In this document: positions 15,967-24,749 of the stretch, one piece after another
How the letters are laid out: each line of letters begins with the position of its first letter
Numbering within the stretch: the stretch's first letter is position 1
IMG/VR virus record: IMGVR_UViG_3300040801_002079
Span: 159,837-223,836 of that record
Source of the DNA: a virus
Length of the DNA: 64,000 nucleotides
Direction: 5' to 3' (one strand)
Position numbers and translations under genes: made by a program
Notes under the pieces: model-generated
Told to the model about the DNA's origin: nothing
The model's database searches: none
The model's input: the letters and a program-made list of their open reading frames with translations, nothing else

Positions 15967-17517
15967 CTAGTCGTAACCAAGTATTCTTAACTCTGTCAGA
16001 CATGAACCCGGACATATACTGCAATCATAATAGTGATTCCAAGTGCTATTAAATTTATATGTCGATCCGGGGTTAACTCGTTGATTCGATCCTCCGGTTT
16101 GAGTTGCATCCTCGGTTAACCACCATGTAATAGATGTACCAACCGAATCTGTCGCTCTAATATATCCCCATACTTCAGTCCAGAATCCAAGATAGCTTGC
16201 TTTATCTAAATCGTACCAAAGATCATCATTACCTGTATAGGTGTCAACCCTAGTATAACATGCCTCTCCGGGATCAACATTAATTCTAATTTCATTAACC
16301 CCGCTTGATTGTCGCGTTCCGCCACCATAATAAACTCTCAGTTCAGGCTCGACTGGAAGTGGATATGGATTAGGATCGGTAGGCCACATCATGTATCCAG
16401 TAGTATTATCAGTTCCAGCAGAATAGATATTACTCATATCAACAGTGTAAGGTGGAACGCCGCCAGATAACCCAACTAGATATACACTAACTGTTCTCTC
16501 AAGAGCATAAGAAAAATATAAATGTCTAAACGCTGCAACCGTTGCTGGGTCCTGATCGGGCCACACAAGATCGCCACACGAGTTTTTATGGTAAGTTGGT
16601 GAGCCACTACTAACGTCATTTGTGTATCCCGGTGAAGGGTACACATATAATCTAGCATCTCTGCCAAACGGCTCAACACTATTGGGTGGGGTTGATGCGG
16701 GTGTGCTCGTTGGCGTTGGCGCAAGAGGTGACGGTGATGGTGTAACAGAATTTGTGGGGGTAACTGTTGGGGTTGCGCCAAATGTTGGTGTAGGGGTAGC
16801 AGTCGGTGCTGGTGTTTGGGTCGGGGTTATAACTGGGGGATTAATGTTATTAATTCCTCTGTTAACATTTCCACGTATGCCAATAATCATGTAATTGGCA
16901 ATACCGTTTATCAGCGTTGAGTCTCCCGTAACCCTGTATTGCATTGTGACCCGCGCATCATCATCATCCGTTGAGCATACCATGAAGTCAATTTCATCAT
17001 CATAATGATATGGACCCACCATCCAAGAACATTCTTCATATGTAAAGGTTGCACCCGTGCTTGACACTGGAAGGGGAATCTGTTCCCCGTGTGCAATGGT
17101 TCCATAGTTTGCGGCTATTTCAGAAAATAAACTGAGGGGTACCCAAGTGCCAACATCATTAATCATTTTATAAACAAAAAGATGCCCTTCGGTTGATGAT
17201 GTAAGACCACTGCTTGCAGGAAATCCGGAATTGTACCAAAGCTGTCCTTCAATTGCATTTTCTAATGTGTGTCGAATAGCTCCCTCTGTTTCAAGGGTTT
17301 CAGATTCAGAGCTAATAAAGGGGTTACCCGCATTCTGAGGGTCTTCGGGACAAGCAAAGTTTTCCAATAAATGAAGAAGGTTTTCATTCATTAATTCTCC
17401 ATATTCCAATCTCTCCCTGCCAAATAAAGCAATAGCCAAGTCTTGGTTTATGGTTTTTTCATCCACATTAGTGGATGGTTTACTTTTATCTGTTCTGTTA
17501 ATTACATAAGTAACCAT
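15967..17517 (-). CDS. Tail-fibre/adhesin paralogue 3
   Basis: The 516-residue protein has the same plan as paralogue 2: common N-terminal domain with an insertion near residues 65-95, Pro/Thr linker (about 235-285), then the Ig/SprB-like domain (LSGGVPPYTVDM) and a Cys-containing end (CSICPGSC). Its ATG overlaps the stop of the small gene upstream (TAATG), so translation is coupled. Confidence 0.7.
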   Translation of the reverse strand: MVTYVINRTDKSKPSTNVDEKTINQDLAIALFGRERLEYGELMNENLLHLLENFACPEDPQNAGNPFISSESETLETEGAIRHTLENAIEGQLWYNSGFPASSGLTSSTEGHLFVYKMINDVGTWVPLSLFSEIAANYGTIAHGEQIPLPVSSTGATFTYEECSWMVGPYHYDDEIDFMVCSTDDDDARVTMQYRVTGDSTLINGIANYMIIGIRGNVNRGINNINPPVITPTQTPAPTATPTPTFGATPTVTPTNSVTPSPSPLAPTPTSTPASTPPNSVEPFGRDARLYVYPSPGYTNDVSSGSPTYHKNSCGDLVWPDQDPATVAAFRHLYFSYALERTVSVYLVGLSGGVPPYTVDMSNIYSAGTDNTTGYMMWPTDPNPYPLPVEPELRVYYGGGTRQSSGVNEIRINVDPGEACYTRVDTYTGNDDLWYDLDKASYLGFWTEVWGYIRATDSVGTSITWWLTEDATQTGGSNQRVNPGSTYKFNSTWNHYYDCSICPGSCLTELRILGYD

Positions 17518-17690
17518 TATACTTCCTCATAACTGTCAATCTTTGAATGTATCATGTCGGATTTAAATTCGCCGTCTGATATCTCAAAGACTTCAATTCC
17601 CGAATCTGCTGAATTTTGCGCCGATACCCGCTTTTGTGCAGTTCCTATAATAACTTGTTCTCCATCGATTTCTTTAACCAATAAAAACAT
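17517..17690 (-). CDS. Small coupled protein between fibre genes
   Basis: An open frame of 57 codons starting [13 protein letters not shown] and ending DSYEEV. Both ends are TAATG overlaps: its ATG overlaps the stop of paralogue 4, and its stop overlaps the ATG of paralogue 3. The tight coupling on both sides supports a real gene. Acidic, with no recognised family. Confidence 0.6.
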   Translation of the reverse strand: MFLLVKEIDGEQVIIGTAQKRVSAQNSADSGIEVFEISDGEFKSDMIHSKIDSYEEV

Positions 17691-19057
17691 TATAGTATTT
17701 CCCCGCTCCCCTCGACTGTTAATGCAAGCCTAATATCATCAGAGTCGCCTTTTGGTCCAGTTATTGTTACAACTATAACCTGAGTCCATTCACTTCCTGA
17801 TGTTGGTGGACCTAAACACCACGATTTAGTTGTGCCCAGATTACCCGATGTTGGCCCGGATGCTACAGGATATGGAAATTCTTGGGTGGCGGTAAATGTA
17901 TAATCTGATCCATCTTCTCCATCTCTAAATCCATTAACTACCCACTCACCATAAACTCCACATGATGCTGCAACGACAGTTCCGTTGGAGTTTATGCTTA
18001 TACATGCGGTTGAAGCCGTCTTAAGACAAGCATAAAAGCCGCCCTTAACATCGCCAGTTGGATCAACTGATAGAGATGGTGTAACCTCTGGTGTAACAGT
18101 TGGATCAGGCGTATTTGATGGTGTAACTGGAGGCGTTGGCAATGGAGTCTCCGTGGGGTCAGGCGTACTTGACTGCGTTGGTCCGGGAGTTCCTGCGGGC
18201 GTATTTGATGGAGTAACTGGGGGCGTTGGCTCTGGAGTATTTGTTGGTGTAGCAGTAACTCCGGGTGCGGGTGTATTTGATGGCGTAACAGTATTGGTCG
18301 GTGTAACTGTTGGTGTATTTGTTGGGGTTGGCTGTGGAGAGCTTCCGGGAGTCACCGTTGGGGTTGCGGTAACAACCGGTGTTCCAGTTTGAGTTGGCGT
18401 TGGTGTAGGAGTTGCCGCCTCTGGTAAACTTGGAACAGGGCCGATTGCTCCCAGATTTGCATTATCCCTTATGCCAACAATCTGATAATTAACTAACCCA
18501 GTAGTTAAATCGGAACCAACGGGACGATACTGCATATTAACTGTTGCCTGATCATCAGTAGAACAAACCATGTAGTTAATATCATCAGGGTAATTAAACG
18601 GGGAAACTATCCACGAACATTCTTCATATTGAAATACATATCCTGTTGTGGGACATACGGGCTGTGGCAATTGCTCACCGTGTGCAATCACTCCATAGTT
18701 GCCAGCAACATCACACCCTGTACCAAGTGCCGTCCATTCTGTTCCATTATATCGATAAGGTCTTTTATCCGTTGTGTTATACCAAATCTGTCCCTCAATA
18801 GGGTTTTCAAGAAGTGCGCCAAATGCATTGGCTAAATCTGGATTTCCGGGATTACCAGCATCTTCGGGACAGGCAAAGTGTTCTAATAAATGTAAAACAT
18901 TTTCATTAAATATTTCACCATAATCTCGTTTTGTTTTACCAACGAACGCGATGTCGGCTTTATTTGTAATCAATTCACCCTTGGAAACAAAGATTGCATC
19001 TTTGCTGGCATCGGTAAAGTTTATTGTATAAAGATTTTGTGAGCAGTTAGTTGCCAT
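17690..19057 (-). CDS. Tail-fibre/adhesin paralogue 4
   Basis: The 455-residue protein has the common N-terminal domain ([37 protein letters not shown]) and the longest Pro/Thr linker of the four (about 215-335). It lacks the Ig/SprB-like domain and ends in a short, different beta domain (about 345-455). It is first in the minus-strand fibre operon. GGGAT and an AATAAATA element lie upstream. Confidence 0.7.
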   Translation of the reverse strand: MATNCSQNLYTINFTDASKDAIFVSKGELITNKADIAFVGKTKRDYGEIFNENVLHLLEHFACPEDAGNPGNPDLANAFGALLENPIEGQIWYNTTDKRPYRYNGTEWTALGTGCDVAGNYGVIAHGEQLPQPVCPTTGYVFQYEECSWIVSPFNYPDDINYMVCSTDDQATVNMQYRPVGSDLTTGLVNYQIVGIRDNANLGAIGPVPSLPEAATPTPTPTQTGTPVVTATPTVTPGSSPQPTPTNTPTVTPTNTVTPSNTPAPGVTATPTNTPEPTPPVTPSNTPAGTPGPTQSSTPDPTETPLPTPPVTPSNTPDPTVTPEVTPSLSVDPTGDVKGGFYACLKTASTACISINSNGTVVAASCGVYGEWVVNGFRDGEDGSDYTFTATQEFPYPVASGPTSGNLGTTKSWCLGPPTSGSEWTQVIVVTITGPKGDSDDIRLALTVEGSGEIL

Positions 19058-19114
19058 AGTTTATCCCAAATATAATATTTCCCTAGTATTTATTATTTAT
19101 GCGATTCAGGATAA

Positions 19115-19783
19115 CTATAAATCTAACTGAGACAAGTAATTTTTGACCTCATTAATTGATCCTTTATTAACATCAAGTATTAATTGCCACTTATCTAAGT
19201 TTATAACAGACTCTATTAATTTCTGCTCTTCATAGTTGGTTTCATTCCTAACATATTCGTGAAATTTTTTACTCAATAATAATGCCCAAGGGGATAAGTT
19301 TCTAGACTGTATCAGTTTTATCAAATCCTGTGGCTTCAAATGAGAATAAACCTCAGATATTTTACACCCAAATGCAGAAGATAACCTCTCCATTGTTGTC
19401 AATGTTATGCGCAGATGAACCTTAGCGTCATTCTCTTTATCAAACTGGTTTATAAAGTATGAGTAGATATCATCATTGTACCAATGCTGTGGGAGTATTG
19501 AATCCTTTGCCATTAGTTCAATATACAACGACACATCCGGAATTCCCATTTTTAGTGCGTAGTCTGTAAATGTATAAAATACCTTATAATACTTTGACCC
19601 TATGAAGATTTCTTGAGAAGGATTAGGGAGGTTGCGCTTCTTAAACCATGTTTGGTAGTTTTTATATGCCATCTTTCCACGAGGTGTCTTGAGTTCCCCA
19701 ATACGAGTCTCCTCATCACACTTATGCTTGGTGTAATTTTCTTCTTTAATAAACTTAGTTTTACAATATTCACATTCAAACAT
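19115..19783 (-). CDS. Conserved phage protein with N-terminal C2H2 zinc finger
   Basis: The 222-residue protein begins CEYCKTKF...HKC (C4, C7, H20, C22), a zinc-finger-like motif. The rest (YQTWFKKRNLPNP, LSPWALLLSKKF) matches, from memory, a conserved unassigned family encoded near the clamp-loader genes of marine T4-like phages. A nucleic-acid-binding role is plausible. The start overlaps the upstream gene by 8 nt. Confidence 0.6.
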   Translation of the reverse strand: MFECEYCKTKFIKEENYTKHKCDEETRIGELKTPRGKMAYKNYQTWFKKRNLPNPSQEIFIGSKYYKVFYTFTDYALKMGIPDVSLYIELMAKDSILPQHWYNDDIYSYFINQFDKENDAKVHLRITLTTMERLSSAFGCKISEVYSHLKPQDLIKLIQSRNLSPWALLLSKKFHEYVRNETNYEEQKLIESVINLDKWQLILDVNKGSINEVKNYLSQLDL

Positions 19784-20231
19784 TTTTATATTCTTTCTTA
19801 ATGGCTTCGATTTGATCCCACTCGCCTAATTCATCAATTATAGCTAACATGCTTTCCAGATTCATCAACTCACTGTCTGCTTTAGCCTCGGCTGTTCCTA
19901 TTTTATAATACTTTTTCAAAAGATCAACCGTTATTGGCCTCTTGGTTGGTTTAGATTTTTGTTTTTTCCATTTATAAAATTCAGGTTTATTATTCCCCGA
20001 AGAGCACAATAGGTTATAACAAAGTTCTGGATATCGATGAAGTTTAAATATATTTTGGTTTGCGGATGCTGCAAGCATCAATAGTTTTTCTTTGTCGTTC
20101 GTAAACGCCATCCACCTTAAGATAATATAAGGTGAAATTGTTTTTCTCTCTGCATCAGTTAGGGACTGTATATAATTATAGTCCCCAACATCGACATGTT
20201 TTAAGACTTCAAATATGTCAATCTTGCTCAT
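19776..20231 (-). CDS. 62: Probable clamp-loader small subunit (gp62-like)
   Basis: The 151-residue protein lies two genes downstream of gp44. It contains a segment (LTDAERKTISPYIILRWM, about 24-41) and HRYPELCYNLLC that I associate with gp62-type subunits of divergent T4-like phages. In T4, gp62 joins four gp44 subunits to load the sliding clamp. It has no ATPase motif, as expected. Sequence support is limited, so the call rests partly on position. Confidence 0.45.
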   Translation of the reverse strand: MSKIDIFEVLKHVDVGDYNYIQSLTDAERKTISPYIILRWMAFTNDKEKLLMLAASANQNIFKLHRYPELCYNLLCSSGNNKPEFYKWKKQKSKPTKRPITVDLLKKYYKIGTAEAKADSELMNLESMLAIIDELGEWDQIEAIKKEYKNV

Positions 20232-20514
20232 TAACTGTTAGCCGTTTATTGCAGAACTTACACAGAACATAGTCTCCACGATTTACTAAAAACTCCCGTG
20301 GATGTACACATTCTTTTGCAAGAAGATCACGTAATGCAATAAGTTCGTCAAGATGGACCTGTCGCTCCATTGTCAATTCGAGAATCTTTTCTTCTATCGG
20401 TTGAATATTCTCTTCAATCATGGTGGTCATCTTTTTATGCTTTCGTTTCCATGCAATACGTTCATTCTTTGTAGCATGGTTTACAATTTTGGTAAATAAT
20501 TCTTTGTCCGTCAC
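20218..20514 (-). CDS. Hypothetical protein with possible zinc-binding end
   Basis: The 98-residue protein consists of a long charged helix and a C-terminal CVHP...CKFC cluster that could bind zinc. I place the start at GTG 20514 because AAGGAG lies 6 nt before it, right after the gp44 stop; another GTG at 20535 has no such signal. It lies between gp44 and the probable gp62. Confidence 0.55.
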   Translation of the reverse strand: MTDKELFTKIVNHATKNERIAWKRKHKKMTTMIEENIQPIEEKILELTMERQVHLDELIALRDLLAKECVHPREFLVNRGDYVLCKFCNKRLTVNEQD

Positions 20515-20524
20515 GGCAATCTCC

Positions 20525-21472
20525 TTATATGTCACAAATTTTAGCTAGACACGCTGATAAGTTAAGTTCAGGTATGGCGCTGGTATCATGTATGGCAGCA
20601 TAATGCGCCAATGTTATTACAGCCTTTCGCATATTCGATTCGTTGTTTGAGCATTTTTCAATTTCTTTCAGATTGTTATTTAAAAACCGATATACATTAC
20701 CAATATCATCAGGTGAAAGTTCTTGGTAAATTAAATCGCGTATTGAAATCCAATCATTTTCATCAATTAACATTAGTATCTTAACAAACACTTCAATATT
20801 TTCAACCGATGGTGGATGTAAAACTTTACCATCATATGCTTGCTCAATACTCGTAATAAATTTTCGTAGGTCAGGAAATGCCAATTCCAAATGTGAATCC
20901 AAAATGGCAATCAGTTCACCAGAATCTACACTACTTAAATCCATACCCTGTGTATTGAGTATTTCTAGCACAATTCGTTTCATCTCTTGTTTACTCATAC
21001 TTGTAAACATATATTCCGTACAGCGTGAACGAATCTCGGGGATAATTTTATGAGGCTTATTGCATGTAAGAATGAACCGTGCATTCATATCCTCATCTTC
21101 CATCATTGATTTTAACGCTTCCTGTGCTTGTACGGTTAGCGCATCGGCCTCATCCAAAAAGACTAACCTGAACTTGCTCATGCTCATGGTGCTTATAAAC
21201 GGTTTAACTTTATGTCGTATATCGTCAACCGAATTATCATCGCTTGCATTAAGAACAAGAACATCAATTTCAGGGATGCCGATTTCATTCTGAAGAATAT
21301 AGCGAAGCGTTGTTTTGCCCGTACCGCGATGTCCTGCTAACAGAAGGTCAGGGAAATCTTTTTGATCTATATATTTCCTGAAATTTCGCTCAGTTGCTTC
21401 ATCTTGAAATACGTATTCATCAATGGACTTTGGGCGATAAAGTTTATACCACCCTGTAGTTATTTTGCTCAT
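20525..21472 (-). CDS. 44: Sliding-clamp loader large subunit (gp44-like)
   Basis: An AAA+ ATPase of 315 residues: Walker A GHRGTGKTT (47-55), Walker B VFLDEADA (104-111) and the clamp-loader SRC motif (149-151, with the arginine finger). Clear relative of T4 gp44 and RFC small subunits, which load the processivity clamp using ATP. A sigma70-type promoter lies just upstream (21494-21522), and TAGGAG precedes the ATG, consistent with early expression. Confidence 0.9.
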   Translation of the reverse strand: MSKITTGWYKLYRPKSIDEYVFQDEATERNFRKYIDQKDFPDLLLAGHRGTGKTTLRYILQNEIGIPEIDVLVLNASDDNSVDDIRHKVKPFISTMSMSKFRLVFLDEADALTVQAQEALKSMMEDEDMNARFILTCNKPHKIIPEIRSRCTEYMFTSMSKQEMKRIVLEILNTQGMDLSSVDSGELIAILDSHLELAFPDLRKFITSIEQAYDGKVLHPPSVENIEVFVKILMLIDENDWISIRDLIYQELSPDDIGNVYRFLNNNLKEIEKCSNNESNMRKAVITLAHYAAIHDTSAIPELNLSACLAKICDI

Positions 21473-21493
21473 ATGAACTCCTATAATTCTAAT

Positions 21494-21522
21494 ATTTTAT
21501 AAGAGTCTATTAGATATGTCAA
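21494..21522 (-). promoter_or_regulatory. Sigma70-type promoter for the clamp-loader operon
   Basis: On the minus strand TTGACA (21522-21517), a 17-nt spacer and TAAAAT (21499-21494). It lies 22 nt before the ATG of gene 44, with TAGGAG in between. Confidence 0.7.
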
Positions 21523-21525
21523 GAA

Positions 21526-22557
21526 CTATGATCGGTTTATTTTTCCAAGATTTTCTCGAACAGAAGACCGCTTTATCTCATTTTCAATGCGAGTAACAGT
21601 ATCAGCCAATGATTCGATTGCATCCGTGTTCTGTGAGTTCATTATAAGCTTTTTAAGATCATTTAAATCATCAGAACTAATGGATGGTTCAGAGGAAGAT
21701 TGCGTCTCTTCAGGGACTTCTTCAGGGACTTCTTCAGGGACTTCTTCAGTATCCCCCATATGACTCACCGCATTATCAATACTATCCACTGTGTGCACTC
21801 CTGCATCATCTATAACGTGCTTTGCTTCTTCAACAATATCATCTATAGCCTTAGCAGCCGTTGCATTGGCCTTTTCTTCCTCTCGCTTTCTCAGGGCTAT
21901 ATTCGCAGCCAGTGTTAAACTAACCGCCAATGGATCGAAAACACCAATTATTATAAGAACAAACCAGAATGTAGCTTTATCGGGATTCTCACCCAACACC
22001 TCTGCTACATATATAATAGGTCCAATTTTCGCCTCTGTTGTTAACACATTGCCCTTTAGCTCTAAAAGCTTAGCATCCGTGTCTTCCAGTTTCTGGATAA
22101 TGTCCTGCTTTTCTTCCTCATATGTGCGGATAAGTTCCATTCGCTTAGTGATATAATCATCACCGGTTCTAGCAATGTCAGAGTTTATTCCATCTAATCT
22201 TTCTTGATATGATTGTCGCTGCTGCTCATAGATTACAATTTGTTCTTGTTGCTGCTTTAAACCGATAGAGTCTGTCTGGTATGCGGCAGTTAGGAATCCA
22301 AAAATGCCCAACGATGTAACAACCATAAGAGTGAATACAGCAATAAATAAGTAAGTCTTAAGCAGTCTAGGTGTAGATGACCAATATCTATAGAGATAAG
22401 AGGCAGCAACAAGTTTTCCTACCTCAAGTGCACCACCCATGATTATAACAGGTATAAAAGAGGCTGAGAATATTTGCGCCAAACCGTAGACACTAAAAAA
22501 CGCGGCAGACGATGCTACCGCGAATGCGCTTAGTATTAATAGTAAAATAAAACCCAT
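21526..22557 (-). CDS. Conserved membrane protein with coiled coil
   Basis: The 343-residue protein starts with three or four hydrophobic segments (about 2-22, 31-50, 67-92), then a charged coiled coil (about 100-170), another membrane segment (about 188-218) and a charged cytoplasmic tail. The tail holds EVPEEVPEEVPEE, encoded by a 12-bp tandem repeat. It resembles a membrane protein (ALEVGKLVAASYLYRYW) conserved in marine T4-like phages, with unknown role. GATAAATA lies only 8 nt before the ATG, without a Shine-Dalgarno sequence. Confidence 0.6.
   Translation of the reverse strand: MGFILLLILSAFAVASSAAFFSVYGLAQIFSASFIPVIIMGGALEVGKLVAASYLYRYWSSTPRLLKTYLFIAVFTLMVVTSLGIFGFLTAAYQTDSIGLKQQQEQIVIYEQQRQSYQERLDGINSDIARTGDDYITKRMELIRTYEEEKQDIIQKLEDTDAKLLELKGNVLTTEAKIGPIIYVAEVLGENPDKATFWFVLIIIGVFDPLAVSLTLAANIALRKREEEKANATAAKAIDDIVEEAKHVIDDAGVHTVDSIDNAVSHMGDTEEVPEEVPEEVPEETQSSSEPSISSDDLNDLKKLIMNSQNTDAIESLADTVTRIENEIKRSSVRENLGKINRS
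21709..21744. repeat. 12-bp tandem repeat, three copies
   Basis: TTCAGGGACTTC is repeated three times exactly with a partial fourth copy, coding for the EVPE repeats of the membrane protein. Copy number may vary by slippage. Confidence 0.85.
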
Positions 22558-22575
22558 GAGGGTATTTATCTATTT

Positions 22576-22911
22576 TTAGGATGCTACTGGATTTTCCTCA
22601 GTAACACATACAACCTTTTCAAAGTCAGTAAACCAAAACTTTTCGGCATCATGAGCATCAGTCAGCGTCATAGCATTAGTCCAACCAAGAGCTTCGATAA
22701 GAATATACTCACCCTCTTGAATTAAACTCGTGTCCACATCTGGACCCAGCTTTAAAACCTTACCCCAACGGTCTTGATTAACCTGATTACTTCTATCTTC
22801 AATCAGGTGAATCCCGCCAGCAGACTTACTATGAAAAGCACTGTTTTCAATATCTTCTACAAACTGAAATAAAATTTTTGTGTTAATCGGCTTTATTGTT
22901 TCTAAACTCAT
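22576..22911 (-). CDS. 31: Co-chaperonin GroES / gp31-like protein
   Basis: At 111 residues it equals the length of T4 gp31. The order is GroES-like: PINTKILFQF (the P-x-x-D-R-x-x-x-x strand), a mobile-loop region with GGIHL, WGKVLKLGPDVD (matching G-x-V-x-A-V-G-x-G) and YILIEAL. T4 gp31 replaces GroES so that GroEL can fold gp23, which is also encoded here. Identity is by fold pattern rather than strong motif. AGAGG precedes the ATG. Confidence 0.6.
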   Translation of the reverse strand: MSLETIKPINTKILFQFVEDIENSAFHSKSAGGIHLIEDRSNQVNQDRWGKVLKLGPDVDTSLIQEGEYILIEALGWTNAMTLTDAHDAEKFWFTDFEKVVCVTEENPVAS

Positions 22912-22912
22912 G

Positions 22913-23188
22913 TTATCCTCTTTTTTTAATTATTTTGCGTTTTTGATTTTTCATTGCTTCAGGCTTTTCTTCAGGCTCAGGTTTCGCCGCTTTAGTTTCA
23001 ACCGGCTTATCCGTCTTGTCAAGCATTTTCTGAACTGCCCTCTTAGAGCCGCGCTTCCGTTTAGAGTACACAAAGTCTTCTCTATTTTTCACATCAGCGG
23101 AAACAGGCTTGTCGCCTATTTTTCTTTTAAGTTCCAGTAAATCAAAATCAACTACTTCGCCTTTTATACTTGTAGCTTTTCGTGCCAT
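22913..23188 (-). CDS. Hypothetical basic protein
   Basis: The 91-residue protein is Lys-rich with a disordered end (KPEPEEKPEAM) and the segment GEVVDFDLLELKRK. No assigned function. GGGAG precedes the ATG, and the stop lies 1 nt before the gp31-like gene, so the two are probably co-translated. Confidence 0.5.
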   Translation of the reverse strand: MARKATSIKGEVVDFDLLELKRKIGDKPVSADVKNREDFVYSKRKRGSKRAVQKMLDKTDKPVETKAAKPEPEEKPEAMKNQKRKIIKKRG

Positions 23189-23220
23189 CGTTATAAACTC
23201 CCAATATCTCTTTTATATAT

Positions 23221-23805
23221 TTATGCTCTAAAAAAATCTGCGATATCAAGCTCATAGTAGATGCTATCAACATCATGAACTCCTATCAAATAAAGTACAT
23301 ATGAACAGCACGAGCTTCCCCTGCCTGTCCCCCATATTATTCCATTTTCCATAAAGGTGTCAACAATGTACATAAGAGATTTTAATAAATCTGATAGCCC
23401 CCGTTCTTCCCATAGCTTCAGTTCCATGTTAACGCGGTCAACTCGCTCCATTATCTCAGTTTCGGTAAATGTATTACTGCGTAACTCGGATTCTAAACTA
23501 TTGAATACAACATTATTTATCGATAACTCTTTGTATTCATTAGGGATATTCCAGTTAAACATTTCATCACTGAAATTAAGACTGGTTTTATTTTTTATCC
23601 TTTTCCCATCTTCCGTTAAATCATTAAAACGTTTAACAGAAAAATCTTCGGGATCAATGATAAAGCTATCAATCCAGTCATCCTCACCTGATAATATCTT
23701 ATCAGCAAGCCCCTTTACGGTATATGATGAATCACCATCAAACCATAATATTCTTTTATCAAGAATAGTGTATGGGTTAGATAAAGCTTGATTCGTAGTT
23801 TCCAT
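23221..23805 (-). CDS. PolIII-alpha (DnaE)-like protein, N-terminal half of split pair
   Basis: The 194-residue protein ends with WGTGRGSSCCSYVLYLIGVHDVDSIY-type sequence, the G-x-G-R-G-S-x-x-x-S-x-x-x-x-x-L-x-I-x-x-x-D-P motif that precedes the catalytic aspartates in DnaE. It stops at DIADFFRA, exactly where the F-E-R-F-L-N-P-E segment of DnaE would continue into P-D-x-D-x-D. The missing part, beginning DIDID, is encoded at 10928-11503. No intein-like sequence is seen at either edge. The start is uncertain: ATG 23805 or TTG 23817. It overlaps the upstream gene by about 29 nt. Confidence 0.75.
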   Translation of the reverse strand: METTNQALSNPYTILDKRILWFDGDSSYTVKGLADKILSGEDDWIDSFIIDPEDFSVKRFNDLTEDGKRIKNKTSLNFSDEMFNWNIPNEYKELSINNVVFNSLESELRSNTFTETEIMERVDRVNMELKLWEERGLSDLLKSLMYIVDTFMENGIIWGTGRGSSCCSYVLYLIGVHDVDSIYYELDIADFFRA

Positions 23806-24223
23806 CACTTGTGTCAATCTCTCCCATCTTATGCACCGTACCTGTATCTATAACCTTTCGTCCATTACCAGAATCTACCACTTTTGGATCGCTGGTCTTC
23901 TGTGTATGTACATGACGTTTCCTCTGGATTGGTTTATCAGGCAGCTTCACTGTTTCATCCATGTCCAAATTTGTTAAAGGACCCTCGGGTCTAGGCTTCT
24001 TCTGTGCTACCGGTTGCTGATTAGGATTAGCTCGTGGTTGTTGTTGGGCTGGTGCGGCAGGAGCAGGTTGTCTTTCAACAACCGTGTCTTCCAATTGATC
24101 AATTTTATTTTTAATTTTTTCCCATTGTTCGGCATTTGGACTCCATCCCTCGGGTTGGAAATCCAGCACACCATCTAACCAATTTTTAAACTCATTAACC
24201 GAAACTGTTGTTTTTTCACTCAT
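23777..24223 (-). CDS. Hypothetical protein with disordered Pro/Gln middle
   Basis: The 148-residue protein has a short helical N-terminus (FKNWLDGVLDF...EQWEKIKNKID), a Pro/Gln/Ala-rich disordered centre and a polar end. From memory it resembles unassigned marine T4-like proteins. A TATAAATA element lies 29 nt upstream, followed by TGGAG. Confidence 0.5.
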   Translation of the reverse strand: MSEKTTVSVNEFKNWLDGVLDFQPEGWSPNAEQWEKIKNKIDQLEDTVVERQPAPAAPAQQQPRANPNQQPVAQKKPRPEGPLTNLDMDETVKLPDKPIQRKRHVHTQKTSDPKVVDSGNGRKVIDTGTVHKMGEIDTSDGNYESSFI

Positions 24224-24252
24224 AATAATAAATCTCCATAGCGTGACAATTT

Positions 24253-24260
24253 TATTTATA
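24253..24260 (-). promoter_or_regulatory. T4-type late promoter element TATAAATA
   Basis: Exact TATAAATA upstream of the gene starting at 24223, with a GGAG ribosome site between them. Confidence 0.6.
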
Positions 24261-24749
24261 CTAAATTAAATCGCCTATAACCATGTCCTTTAAATACTTA
24301 TTATAGCTATCTGTGGGAGCAATGCAAGCCCACATATCACATCCTAGTGGATGACACAGCATCGTATTCTTAATAAGTGATGGCGTTTGCACGTTAGTAT
24401 ACGGATCATAGTTTATAACTCGCACAACATTTGGAACCAATTTTTCGGTTTTATGGTTATACACAAATGCGGAAAACGTATGTTTTGTTAAATCTGAAAA
24501 TTCAACCACATCAAGTTCTGATGTTTCAGGTGAGTATATTAATATATTCCAATCTGCTGGGGCCTCAATTGAATATCCATGTATGGATATGCGCAGAGTT
24601 TTAGCGCCTTCAAGTTCTTCATTGAGAACCAATTCTCTAAGAGTGAAGTCCATTATCTCAAGGTCTAATGCCCAGAAGTGACTGACCGGAAATGGTATAT
24701 CAATATTATCAAGTATGATGGGGTCGTTATGCTCGTCAAGTAGAATCAT
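24261..24749 (-). CDS. Conserved phage hypothetical protein
   Basis: The 162-residue protein resembles an unassigned family found near uvsW in marine T4-like phages (SHFWALDLE, ADWNILIYSPET, PSLIKNTMLCHPLG, DSYNKYLK). A beta-rich fold is likely. Its start overlaps the end of uvsW by 14 nt. Confidence 0.55.
   Translation of the reverse strand: MILLDEHNDPIILDNIDIPFPVSHFWALDLEIMDFTLRELVLNEELEGAKTLRISIHGYSIEAPADWNILIYSPETSELDVVEFSDLTKHTFSAFVYNHKTEKLVPNVVRVINYDPYTNVQTPSLIKNTMLCHPLGCDMWACIAPTDSYNKYLKDMVIGDLI

Noticed and set aside
23221-23221. Split intein at the DnaE-like junction
   Set aside because: Neither half has intein N- or C-terminal motifs; each gene ends or starts directly at the break.
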